A DNA stretch of 64,000 nucleotides from Sipunculus nudus (Eukaryota; Annelida; Sipuncula; Golfingiida; Sipunculidae): NCBI GenBank assembly GCA_026874595.1, contig CM049309.1:15400576-15464575 (forward strand), in the 5' to 3' direction. The position numbers were made by a program, and so were the translations under genes. The notes under the pieces are model-generated. The model searched no databases and had not been told where the DNA came from. It worked only from the letters and a program-made list of their open reading frames with translations. Below are positions 43,301 to 51,000 of the stretch, piece after piece; positions within the stretch are counted from its first letter, which is position 1; every line of letters begins with the position of its first letter.

Positions 43301-43933
43301 ACAGGATAAGATAGGTCTGAATTGCAGCATTTTAATGGTCTAAAATTTCAAGGATCTCAGTAAAATGTGTACCTTTCCTAACATTACATGGCATCAGTCA
43401 GACCAGGAGTTATTACGATATTTCATTGCGGTGTGTAATCAAATCAGGATTAGATTGTTAGTATTAATGACAATGCCATGTATCAGGTAAGAGGCAACTC
43501 AAAATTAAGATTCCTAATGTACAGAATGCACATAAAAATGGGTAATAACCAAATAAATAAGGTGAGATCCCTTGTGCACAAATCTGCATGCAAAATGTGT
43601 AGGCCGTTAAACTAAATGCTCCATATATCCTTTTTTGCCGATGCTGCATTTTTTCCTGGATTGACACAGAAAATATCTATGCCTGTACATATGAAATTTT
43701 TCAACACCCATTCCACATTCTTTAAATAAGGATTCTCAGCTTATGTGTGCCATCAAAACCAGGGCTCACCAATGTAATTCCAATTTCTTGCCCCTAGTAC
43801 TGCTCTTTACCAACAGGAGACACTGCTGAAGAACACACCATTCACTGAAATTTGGCTTTTCTCTTTTCAGACCATTGAGGCTCACATACCAAGTTACATC
43901 TTTGCCCAGTTCCAGAGTCAAGCTTCATCGTAA
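4749..43933 (+). CDS. WASHC5: WASH complex subunit 5 (strumpellin), complete, 27 coding exons
   Basis: Strumpellin is a core subunit of the pentameric WASH complex, which activates Arp2/3 on endosomes for actin-driven sorting. The joined exons give 1163 residues against about 1159 in human, and every exon aligns in order with the human protein as I know it. The start [13 protein letters not shown] matches the human N-terminus, and the protein ends in QASS before TAA. Conserved blocks include residues near 115-139 ([10 protein letters not shown]), 255-288 ([15 protein letters not shown]), 508-629 ([17 protein letters not shown]) and 735-794 ([18 protein letters not shown]). Residues equivalent to the human spastic paraplegia SPG8 sites Asn471, Leu619 and Val626 are unchanged (here N470, L620, V627). 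The chain is expected to be an all-helical scaffold without catalytic residues; I see no signal peptide. An acceptor 30 bases before the ATG implies an untranslated upstream exon, which I could not place. Confidence 0.97.
6299..6745. repeat. Dispersed repeat, intron 2 copy
   Basis: The segment shares phrases such as TTTAATGAGGTC, CCAGGATAACTT and ATATCTC(G/A)CC with 45005-45430. It also contains an internal direct repeat of about 130-170 bases, since TTAATGAGGTCA recurs three times. It is an uncharacterised interspersed repeat. Confidence 0.6.
8234..9300. repeat. Interspersed repeat with about 280-bp tandem units, intron 4
   Basis: It begins ATCCGCCAAAACAGAG, and a second copy enters at 63688. 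From 8455 the block ATATCTCGGGAAC recurs near 8460, 8741 and 9019 with about 280 bp spacing. Each unit also carries GGTGGCGCCACCTG and a half-unit with GAAATTCGGCATGCGTA. Long open frames on the minus strand follow from this periodicity and are not genes. Confidence 0.75.
9301..10497. other. Intron 4 segment, probably old repeat sequence
   Basis: The phrase GTGATAACTTTTGAA near 9406 recurs as CGATAACTTTTGAA near 23698, and the near-9660 segment (ATCCAGCATTTGGCATGTTCC) resembles the MITE at 37376. No exon of WASHC5 fits here, because exon 4 joins exon 5 in phase. Confidence 0.4.
10498..12756. mobile_element. Long interspersed repeat family, copy A (about 2.26 kb)
   Basis: It starts TTAGCTCAGCTGACTAT and ends CCCATAGGTCCCTTGTT. 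Copy B at 58758-61368 has the same start, end and internal order. The terminal CTCAGCTG is found inverted at the far end (CAGCTGAG), a short terminal inverted repeat. A (TATGAA) array lies at 12211-12241. No transposase or reverse transcriptase frame is visible, so it looks like a non-autonomous DNA element. Confidence 0.75.
13080..13350. repeat. Dispersed repeat, intron 4 copy
   Basis: It shares AGTGCATTGTGGGGCTA, the following CCCTAACCA(G/T)CAGAGTC and the GCACAGTGTG end with 41340-41545 in intron 24. Both are in the same orientation. Family not recognised. Confidence 0.6.
13680..14035. repeat. Dispersed repeat, intron 5 copy
   Basis: AAATAAATAAGGTGAGAT and the surrounding genital-to-terminal order (TTCCTTATGTATGGAATGC, then ACAAGGAATCTTAGC at the far end) recur at 43510-43745 in intron 26. 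Ends read as imperfect inverted copies (GATTCCTTATGT versus ACAAGGAATC), so a MITE is likely. Confidence 0.5.
14756..14990 (-). mobile_element. tRNA-derived SINE, copy 1
   Basis: On the minus strand a tRNA-like head reads GGTCTAGGGGTAGATCATAG, then a box-B-like GAATTGGAATCTCA about 35-40 bases later. The body shares TTCAGGCTTAATGG with copy 2 at 34064-34322, in the same orientation. The boxes are degenerate, so it is not a tRNA gene. Confidence 0.65.
15665..15925 (+). repeat. Dispersed repeat family R3, intron 6 copy
   Basis: Ordered blocks are shared with 41830-42060: AACAAACTTTACATAAT-like start, CAGGGCATT, CGGATTC and a CACTTATGCATGAATGAAC end. The same family appears inverted at 55620-55800 and 62545-62695. 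Confidence 0.6.
16857..16920. repeat. Imperfect hairpin in intron 7
   Basis: AGCTTGTCACCCC is mirrored by GGGGTGACAGTACAAGCT about 30 bases later, giving a stem of roughly 18 pairs with a small bulge. It may be a MITE end or a chance palindrome. Confidence 0.4.
18790..18990 (-). mobile_element. Possible tRNA-derived SINE fragment
   Basis: On the minus strand GGTCGATCCCACCCC resembles a tRNA box B, preceded by CGCCAGTCTGAGTATCAG. A C-run (about 18826-18839) borders it, and CTGTGTTCTG / CAGAACACA form a nearby hairpin. The support is weak because no second copy is in the window. Confidence 0.28.
19305..19358. repeat. (AT)n microsatellite
   Basis: About 27 uninterrupted AT dinucleotides lie inside the intron 7 inverted-repeat element. 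Confidence 0.97.
20158..20402. mobile_element. GTGGTC-type MITE with an 18-bp tandem expansion
   Basis: About ten copies of an 18-mer, CTAACACGACCACCCCAC, fill roughly 20195-20372. The right end GGTGGTCATGTTAGCAAGAT-TTCACTGTA is the terminal sequence of a dispersed family also at 22127, 26452, 35351 and 42487. The array ends 19 bases before WASHC5 exon 8 and abuts its acceptor region. Confidence 0.7.
20612..20999. mobile_element. MITE-like element in intron 8
   Basis: The left end CAGGGGTAGAAATTATAAG is mirrored by the right end CTTATTTTCACCCCAGC. GGGCCTG blocks flank each arm (about 20632-20645 and 20956-20968). It is 388 bp with no ORF of note and starts about 14 bases after the exon 8 donor. 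Confidence 0.6.
22127..22321. mobile_element. GTGGTC-type MITE, intron 10
   Basis: The ends ACAGTGAAACCTG and CAGGTACCACTGT are inverted copies. The interior has repeated GGTCTTAATAT units. Confidence 0.65.
22560..22576. repeat. Poly-C run
   Basis: A run of C interrupted only near its end. Similar C-runs occur near 11341, 18826, 52447, 55499 and 58205. Confidence 0.9.
23595..23830. repeat. Old dispersed repeat, intron 11
   Basis: CTCCCCTCACTTGGGTTGAGACATTT followed downstream by CGATAACTTTTGAACGA resembles 9400-9470 and the CTCCAGGGGAGACAT phrase near 8190. Family not recognised. Confidence 0.45.
23865..24943. repeat. Poly-pyrimidine CTCTTTTT repeat cluster with MITE-like ends
   Basis: CAGACCTGCTAAATTACTC at 24459 is inverted at CTTTGGCAGGCCTG (about 24930-24943), defining a 485-bp element. 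A partial direct copy ends at CTTTGGCAGACCTG near 23955. Each has several CACTCTTT-like blocks. An inverted pair CTCTTTTTAAAAAGAG lies near 24472. Confidence 0.55.
25772..25850 (+). pseudogene. Decayed copy of the WASHC5 exon 12 start, with acceptor AG
   Basis: The sequence aligns over about 75 bases with exon 12 (27270 onward), including the preceding taaccag. Shared blocks are CAAGAATTCC, CAGCTG/CAACTG, AGACCA, TTCAGG and GTTAGCAGACAC. Read in the exon frame it gives QEF, QL and LLADTR but has TAG at about codon 14, so it cannot replace exon 12. Confidence 0.8.
25964..26354. repeat. 192-bp direct tandem duplication carrying exon 12 remnants
   Basis: Two nearly identical units meet near 26157. 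Both start GGAATTGGGACCATGAAA and end AACGCAAAA. Each carries GAGACCAACCATCAG, ATGAAGCAGTCTTAAGC and TGACACCAAACATATAC, which match exon 12 bases GAGACCAATCTTCAGGTGAAGCAG onward. Each also has a GTGGTC MITE fragment. These are the second and third partial exon copies (about 26057-26106 and 26250-26300). Confidence 0.82.
26452..26640. mobile_element. GTGGTC-type MITE, intron 11
   Basis: The left end AAGTGGAACCCC and right end GGGTTCCACTGTAC are inverted copies. ACGACCAC/AAGGTGGTCGT blocks lie inside. Confidence 0.6.
27826..28252 (+). repeat. 41-bp tandem array made of the intron 12/exon 13 junction
   Basis: About ten imperfect units precede exon 13. Each contains a pyrimidine tract, TTTGTAG, then CTGGTATCAGCCCTTGATCT, which is the start of exon 13 itself. 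TGTAG occurs at 27901, 27942, 27983, 28024, 28106, 28147 and 28187; the 28065 unit has TGTGG. The real acceptor is at 28231-28232. The exon start codes for the conserved SALDLPLL block, so the exon is the source of the array. Because 41 is not a multiple of three, use of the nearest decoy would shift the frame. Confidence 0.92.
28610..29215. repeat. GACTC-rich minisatellite in intron 13
   Basis: From about 28985 the array is built from 6-base GACTCN-like and 21-base units (GGACTCAGACTCAAGTGTCCT). Degenerate GAGTCCA/GGACTTG phrases precede it from 28610. It reads open in several frames as Asp/Ser- or Ser/Leu-rich peptides that are artefacts of the repeat. Confidence 0.9.
30632..30940. repeat. 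Truncated copy D of the CTCAGCTGACT family
   Basis: It starts TTTAGCTTAGCTGACTTTAAG and continues with GGCACGTTTTGAAACC and TACAAATCCAAAATTTG as in copies A-C, then diverges. Confidence 0.7.
34064..34322 (-). mobile_element. tRNA-derived SINE, copy 2
   Basis: The minus-strand head has CTCAGGGGTAGAGCACAGG (box A region) and GAGTTCCAATCTCAGC (box B region). The body holds CTTCAGGCTTATGGGAAGG and TCACTCACAAATGAGTG, in the order seen in copy 1. Confidence 0.68.
35351..35505. mobile_element. GTGGTC-type MITE, intron 18
   Basis: The left end CAGTGAAATCTACC and right end TGTTAGCCAGATTTTACT are inverted copies, with CATGACCACCCCAC inside. Confidence 0.6.
37376..37541. mobile_element. Short MITE, intron 21
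   Basis: CAGTTGAACCCTTTTTATCTGGC is mirrored by GCCGGTTTAAGGGGTCTGACT. The first half repeats the near-9660 phrase (GCATATTCCTTGAG), and the end block resembles 12920-12945 (AAAGGGGTTCAACTGTAC). Confidence 0.55.
39024..39402. repeat. 37-bp tandem array, intron 23
   Basis: About ten head-to-tail copies of a unit containing GTCAGACTCACAGCACTAAG and ACATACACATGCTCATA, nearly identical to each other, so recently expanded. There are no spacers. Confidence 0.95.
39640..40195. repeat. Dispersed repeat remains, intron 23
   Basis: 39640-39800 is a decayed GTGGTC-type element. 39855-40010 shares GACATTGATTTGGGTTTGTC and GTGATTGCTCTCATGCATACC with 46270-46410 in the intergenic region. A further pair of direct repeats, GACATGT(G/A)GAGAC(A/G)TCTTCAGGGG, occurs at 40084 and 40135. 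Confidence 0.55.
41340..41545. repeat. Dispersed repeat, intron 24 copy
   Basis: Second copy of the 13080-13350 repeat, sharing GTGCATTGTGG and CCCTAACCATCAGAGTC. Confidence 0.6.
41830..42060 (+). repeat. Dispersed repeat family R3, intron 25 copy
   Basis: It carries ACAACATAACTGATGCA, TTCTCAGGGCATTCAGGAAT and CACTTATGCATGAATGAACC, in the order of the intron 6 copy. Confidence 0.6.
42487..42650. mobile_element. GTGGTC-type MITE, intron 25
   Basis: TACAGTAAAACCTAGAAATC opens a segment of repeated GGTGGTCAT and AGTGGTCATTAA blocks, ending AGCGAGGTTTTGTTA. Confidence 0.55.
42905..43182. mobile_element. MITE-like inverted repeat, intron 26
   Basis: The left arm CAGTATCCCAGATCTCC and TTTTAATTGCTGCTCTGTA is mirrored by the right arm TACAAAGTAGTGATTAAAA and GATCTGGGACAACTG. 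Two direct copies of AATCAGACCAATGAGAGC lie inside. It begins 68 bases after exon 26. Confidence 0.65.
43510..43745. repeat. Dispersed repeat, intron 26 copy
   Basis: Second copy of the 13680-14035 repeat, with AAATAAATAAGGTGAGAT and TTTAAATAAGGATTCTCAGC. Confidence 0.5.
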
Positions 43934-46900
43934 CATGACTGATCCGTCCACATGTGTTATATACTAAAATTGTACAATGACTTATACCACCAACTGTAAT
44001 CAGAAAGAAAGAGAACATTCAATAATGAAATACAAGAAGCAGGAACCATACAGACAAGGGTTACCAGTGTTAGAGGTTTGGAGACCGTTCTTGGCCTCGA
44101 GGCTTCATTCTGCCAACCTTTACATTGTTAATGACCTTGTCCTTGGAAAGCCATGACTTAGACCTAACTTTGGCCAAGGCTGCAATGAGAATTAATGGGA
44201 GGCCCAGAGGGCACCTGTGATTGACCAAGTTTAGCTGATTGAAAGGTCTCTAATGTGTGAACCGAGACCAGAAATCACACATTGAATCCTGAGGTTGCAT
44301 GGACTGGATGGTGGTACCTTGGACCATTGTGTTGGCCACGGAGGCTGGGGACTTGGTCGTCGCCTTGAAGGGCTCTAGCTCAGAAGTTGGGGAATCAACT
44401 ACAGCATTGTTGATTATGTCATAAAGTAATGAATTATCACATTCCCCCCCCTAAATTCTTGAAACTTCTTTGTTCAGTATTTTCCTATGTTATATAAATT
44501 AATGCTTTATTAAGTTTGAAGCCTTGGAATATGACCTGTGTTACTTTTTAAAATTCACAGTTGTCAAAGGTGTATATTCAAGTAACAACTCATTCTTGCC
44601 AAAAACCATTCATGGCTAAAGATGCAGAAGGCACAAATCATTTAGCATGGAAAGAATCACGGGATGATTGTTTGATGTTATTGTTCAGTGAAAATGTTTT
44701 TAAAGCTAGTATTATAATTAAGTTGTTAAGAATACAAAATGTGCAATTAACCTGAGAGGTGATACAAAATGTCATGAGTAGTGACCAACTTAGTTGTTAA
44801 TTATAACAGAACATATGAACAGATTCATAAATTAGGGATTATCACTATTGTATATTTAGTAGGTTATATTGATGCTATGCTGTTTAACGTTATTATGAAT
44901 ATATATAATGTATTATTATTTACAGCTGTTATATAAAATTATCCATATAAACAGACTTACTTCTTATATGTCAGTCTCAGATGGGAAGTATCATGGTCTA
45001 CGCACAGTCCATCCGTATGTCTGTAAAATTTTTTATCACCTTAGTTCTGCCAGGATAACTTCCCAGGCCATTGGATGATTTTCACTATTCAGTATAACTA
45101 ATTGTTGATTTACCATATGTCGAGTTCAATTCTGGGCAAAATTCACAGGTATTTAATGAGGTCGGAGTTCACCAGGCATCTTTGTGGTGTTGCCACAATA
45201 ACTTAACAGGAATAGGATGGATTTTGATGAAACTCTAAAAAAAATATTAACCAATATAATATCTCACCCAAGTTAAACTACCAGTAAAATCCATGCATAA
45301 GGTCAGACTTAATGGCACCATGATGAATATTATGAACCTCATTTTAAGTAAACACTTTCTCTTCTCAATTACTTATTTGACAGAATCTAGAGGTCACAAA
45401 ACCTACAACCGACACATTATTTTCTCTTGCAGACAGTTTTGATCCTCCATATTGATATATATTTGGGCCAGCACCTAATATTGATCATTGCTAAGGCAGT
45501 ATGATTTATTTATCATTAACAGTAAATTTGTTGATTAATAGAATATAGACCACTTTCCTGTGTCAAAAATAACTAACTTATTATATGGACTAAATGTAAT
45601 TTTCATTTATTAGATAAGCCAATCAAATAGATTTTCACTTTTAATATTCCCAATCTTTTTTGGATGGGGGAAAAATTGCAACAAACATTTTTGTCCAGGC
45701 AAACTGATCAAAGCCTGTGTTAGTTCAAATTATAATCAAGTAATATTAATTCTGGTTATATCCAGAGATATATTGCTGTCAGGTGCAATTGTTCATTAAA
45801 CTCAGACTTCATTTATCCATAATCTTTTAGAGAATCACTTTCTTTGGATACCAGTACAGGTATTCAAAGCCCACTGGAACTTTTCAAACCATCACAAGAC
45901 TGCACATTACAGAGTTGCTGACATTTCCTTTGGAAAATACTTGCCACTGCAGCTGCTAACATCCAGCTTTCACTTGCTCAAAATGAATTCTATTCCCACA
46001 AAATCAGTATCACAGCTGGGATTTCTCTTTAGGAATTGCACAGATAAGTGTACAGGTAATTTATGATTGATATAGGTATGGACCAGACTACTCCTTGATG
46101 TACCAGGCTGCCACCACAGCAGTCTGGGTCCAGCCCTCTACTACTACTAAGGGTGAACTGGCTGGTGAAATTATTTAATAATATCTAAAATTATAAATAA
46201 AAATAAATTATACAAGCTGTCACCAAAATAAATTAAGCTCAGCTAACCCCACCAACCCCAATTCTGCAGAACATTGATTTGGGTTTGTCGGTCTGTCTGT
46301 CTCCAATCGATAATTTTCCTAAATATTAATGGATTTCATTCAAATTTTGGACAGTGATTGCTCTCATGCATACCTTGGTTGGGATTAGTTTGAGTGTCTA
46401 TCTGAAAAATAATTTCTTCAACAATAATTTCTTCAGCTCAAACTAAAATTAACAAATTTTGGTCCAATTTCTAAATGTGTTTTATTAGATTTTGTTGCCT
46501 GCAGATGTCTCCACATGTCATTGTTGATCTGTTGAAGTTTACGTGCCCTCAAGATTTCTCAGTCATAATTTTGGTTGCTTATCAAGCATGAAAGACAACA
46601 AGAGCCCAAAGCGGTGGGCATTAATTTCAAGAATTTGTTGGTTTGACCTTGATAATCTGTGCCTTAACTAGCCAAAACATTTTGCTCGAAACAATTTCTG
46701 CCAGTGGTTAAAGTAAAAGTTGTGGTTAAGGTGTCTTTACTTCTAAGCTACCAATAAACAAGCATTGTTAAAAAATGAGGGTTTCAGGTTGTTTTTTTTT
46801 TTTCAATTTAAAGAAATTCAGCAATAGCACAAACCATAAAATTTCAGAAGGGAGTCTGGTATTTTGGGTAGCTGGCCATATCCTAAAATTGTGGACCAGA

Positions 46901-48073
46901 CAGCACCTACAAAACCAATATATCCATTAGGGTTTAATTCTCCATACAATAATGGCAAAGTGAAGTTGAGATTCAGGCTTTTTGGTCAAAGGTTTGTTGG
47001 ACCCATTTGACCAAATGGGAGAGGACACCCTCAACAACTTCCTAAAACTTGCTTGTCCAGGAGGACCAATTTCACAGTTTCTTTTGATTAGAGTTACAAT
47101 CACTAGTTTTAAGAATGCTTAGAACTTCCCATGTTGCAGTGGCCAAGATAACTTACACAAAGCAGTCAGTCCACAGATACGGGCATGCTTTCACTCTCAC
47201 ATGATTATACAACCTGTAGTATAACAATGAACCAACCTCTGTACAAAATAATTTTAATAAGATGTTCATTTATACAGACTACATGATAATCAGTCAATAT
47301 CAACATGCAGTAGAATACAATAATAAATAAAAGCACAGCCTACAGCAGATTTCTGCGGAAACTACCTGGACAGGACAACATTTATATCTTACATTCTTAA
47401 GATGGGTGCCTTTGGCTGGAGTGCCCATTTTGTGCATACATTCATTTAATGAATACAACTTATATACAAAGTCCTAATATGCTCTGGTAGAAATCTCCAT
47501 ACAAAAATGAAGCCAACTTTTAAAATAAACATAATAAAAATTGCTCTTAAAAATGTACTAGGTCAATAGCAATCTAAGTCATCAGCTGACTCTTCGGAAT
47601 AAAAAATATATATTTTTTGTTTCTTATTCATCTTTCTGAGACGACAATCCTAATGTAGGAATCTTCAATCTCAAAGATAGAAATCTTTACAAAATGAGGT
47701 ATCAGATGGGAATCTGCCCTTCACTTACAGGCCATTGTTTTGTTAAAAATTGCCAATTATCTGTTAACAAAAACTTTGGCAAAATAATTAAAATGCATTG
47801 GTTTGGCACGGAATGGCTTTCCCTGGGATAGTACTTCTAATGAGCACACTTGCATTAAAACTAAACCTTATCATCTGAACACATTCTCTAAGACAAACAC
47901 CTACACAAAATACCTAACCAACACCCTTTTTGCAATGATCACTCTCGACTTTGAATATTCATAAGTATGAATATCAATATTCATAGGAAAGCAGAACATC
48001 TAATCAAGGGATAAAGTCCACAACTGAAGCAGTAGCACTTAGTGTAAAAAGGAGTAGTTGAGCAGAGACACTA
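43934..48073. other. Tail-to-tail intergenic region between WASHC5 and RRM2
   Basis: It must contain both 3' untranslated regions, but I could not place poly(A) sites: no AATAAA lies soon after the WASHC5 stop, and an ATTAAA on the minus strand near 47445 is only a candidate for RRM2. Repeats at 45005-45430 and 46265-46520 are copies of those in introns 2 and 23. Short open frames here have no family features. Confidence 0.6.
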
Positions 48074-51000
48074 TTAGAAGTCTGCATCAAGCGTGAAAGC
48101 GTGCATGTTTTGGCCACCCTGTCCTGGGGATTGCATGACGCCCATCTTTTGGTATTCTCCGACCCTCTTCTCAAAGAAATTTGTCTTACCCTCAAGAGAA
48201 ATGTGTTCCATGAAGTCAAATGGATTCTCAACATTCCAAATCTGTAACAAAAGTTTTGATACATTTAGTATCCAATGATACAGATAACAACAGACCTTGG
48301 AAAACAATTGAAAAAAAACATGCAATATCATACTTGATAATCTTCAAACTGTTTCATGCATTTTGTTACCTTTGTAAGGTTGTTTTTTTTATGATAATTT
48401 CCTGTTCGCAAATATAGGAAATTTGAAACCCTCGCCAACAATAAATCAACTGTATACATTAAATTCAGCTTGCCTTGAAATTAAAGGTCTCTGTGAATAA
48501 CCTGTTTATCAGAGAACTGAATAGCAGCTCAATAAACTTGAAAACCAGTTTCAATTCCTGTGACCACTTCAAAACATGGAGTTATAAAACTAGTTTCCGG
48601 ATAGGATTACTGACAGCAGAATTGTTACTATATGCATAAAAAAAAAGCCAACTTGCCTTATCACAACCTAATTCAACCAGCAACCTGTCTGCAACAAATT
48701 CAATGTACTGCTTCATGAGGTTGCAGTTCATGCCTATCAGAGCCACAGGCAGGGCCTCCGTCAGGAATTCCTGCTCGATAGCCACTGCCTCCTTGATTAT
48801 CTCGAAGATTCGTTCTTGCGTGGGTTTGTTGACCATGTGACTAAACATCAGACAGGCAAAGTCACAGTGGAGACCCTGTAACAAAAATTTTGAGAACATT
48901 TGCATGATGTCATACACTGCATCATATGGCAATCTTTTTTAAACCTGTGCAGAATAGCCATGCTGGTTCATTTAAATTTGTGATCAAACCCATGACCTTT
49001 TGACTTTGTGATTCCAAAAAATGTGTAATAATTTATACTCAGGGTTACTGGCAATTAAAAGGTCATGGGTTCTATTTCAATTGAATGAGGTAATTTTTAT
49101 GTGTATTTATGTGTAAGTAATACCCAGTTCAGTTCTTGATATGAAGATGCAAATACATTGACAAATACTAGACATTGTGCATAATTAAAAAGAAGTTTAA
49201 TCTGTTTTAGGGAATACAAGCGTTAATGAATTAATATATGTCTGATGAAAATCAGTGACTAAATTTTTATTTCAAACTTCATTATAATCAGCAAAAGATA
49301 AAAAAAAAAAGAAAAATATTTACAGCAAAAGATAATATACATTTAAACTTTACTTAAAATGGGTCAAATTTAATTAAAAGTTCACATTTATATTGCCCTT
49401 TCTGACTTTCATGGATTTCCACTCCCTGTTATACAGAAGAAAATGAATTACCTCATCTCTGCTGATCAGTTCATTGCTGAAGGTAAGACCAGGCATGATA
49501 CCGCGCTTCTTCAACCAGAATATGGAGGCAAAGGAACCGGAGAAGAAGATTCCTTCAACCGCTGCAAAGGCCACAACCCTCTCACTGTATGGTGCATCGT
49601 CATGGATCCACTTGATGGCCCAGTCGGCCTTCTTTTTGACACATGGCATGGTCTCAATAGCGTTAAACAAGAAGTCCCTGAAACAAATAGAGGCCATTAA
49701 GTATCAGTTTCTTGGGTCCAACATTACAAACTAAGATTCATTTTGCTGTAAAATTTGAAAGAGTATGTCCGGGTGGCATTTGTCTATGCCCTTAAAATCT
49801 AGTTCAACGTTCTTCAGCGACAACTACAGCAAACCTGGCAGCATTCAGCTGAGCTACATTTTTTTATTTCTATAAATTATATATAATTAACTAATATCCA
49901 TTTTCATAAATAATTTGGATTTATATTTGACCCTTACTTAAAAGGAAGTCTATTTGAGTGACAATCGAATCAAATATAGAATTGAAGGTTAAGAAATGAC
50001 AACTGAATAAATTCTAAATGCTGTCACATTTCACAGGTGTACCAGAGCATCTGATCCTTTGTTAAAAGTTAGTATAATCCCTAAGGCCATTTACTGTCAG
50101 AGTTCCATCAAGTTCATATTAAAAAATGAGCCTTGAATCTTTATCCTATGCACGTCCTACAGTTGGAATTGAACAGAGGGAAATAAAATTCCCAATGTTC
50201 AGCATCTGTTAATTTTCTGATTGAACGGGAACATTACTTCGAGAAACACTACAACAATACAAATTTCTGTTGAACCCAAAAAAAACTATATCATAAAGAT
50301 AAATCACTAATAATTAAACTGTGACCCAACCATGCTTAAAAGATATGACAGGAACAGCTGGGTGCCTGTGTAAGTTACTTGATTGCTAGTAGTAACTCTG
50401 TGCTTTAAGTTGTTTGACACTCAGTGCTTCTGCATGTTTGACACCAAGAGGAAATATATAATATTTATAAATATCCTGTGAGAGATACACCTGTTAAATT
50501 AATTTCTTGATCAATTTGTTCCTTACCTTTCTGCAGCATCTTTGATGTAGGTATCTATCAGCAAACTGTACATTTCAGAATGAATATTTTCTATCGCTAT
50601 CTGGTAGCCATAGAAGCAGCGGGCCTCTGCAACCTGAATCTCCTTACTGAATCTCTCCACCTGAAATAAAAATTAAAATATAAAAAATAACAATCACTAT
50701 ACACAAATCTCTCTGAAAGATGCCTTAATATTTATGAATTCATGAAATGCAAATTACAGACAAGTGAAAACCACTGTTGACAAACCATCTTAAATTGTAT
50801 ATCAAATTTGAAAATAGAATCCCCAAGCAAAGAAACTGCACAGCTAAACAAATGATCCAAGAATACAAACCATTTAGCAGTCTCATTAAATAGGATAATT
50901 TTCAGGTAAAATATTGAATAAATAAATGACCAACACTTTGTATGAACTAAAGATAAACAAGTCCTGTTGCAAGAATACTCCTTTTGGACTATGATGGCAA

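Larger units (their letters stand above)
21979..43933 (+). other. WASHC5: WASHC5 exon map, coding exons 10-27
   Basis: Exons: 10, 21979-22108; 11, 23198-23310; 12, 27270-27512; 13, 28233-28352; 14, 30333-30464; 15, 31808-31888; 16, 33030-33131; 17, 33715-33894; 18, 35173-35297; 19, 35777-35867; 20, 36716-36890; 21, 37255-37334; 22, 37819-37922; 23, 38815-38944; 24, 40233-40329; 25, 41604-41760; 26, 42750-42837; 27, 43871-43933 with TAA. The summed coding length is 3492 bases, an exact multiple of three without internal stops. Exons 12 to 17 are all phase 0. All introns are GT-AG. Confidence 0.95.

Noticed and set aside
4749-43933. A second gene hidden in the large WASHC5 introns
   Set aside because: The long introns 4, 7 and 11 were read on both strands; open frames there are short or repeat-derived.
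44561-44755. 64-residue frame after WASHC5
   Set aside because: No recognisable domain; it is in the 3' untranslated/intergenic sequence, and the length is expected by chance.
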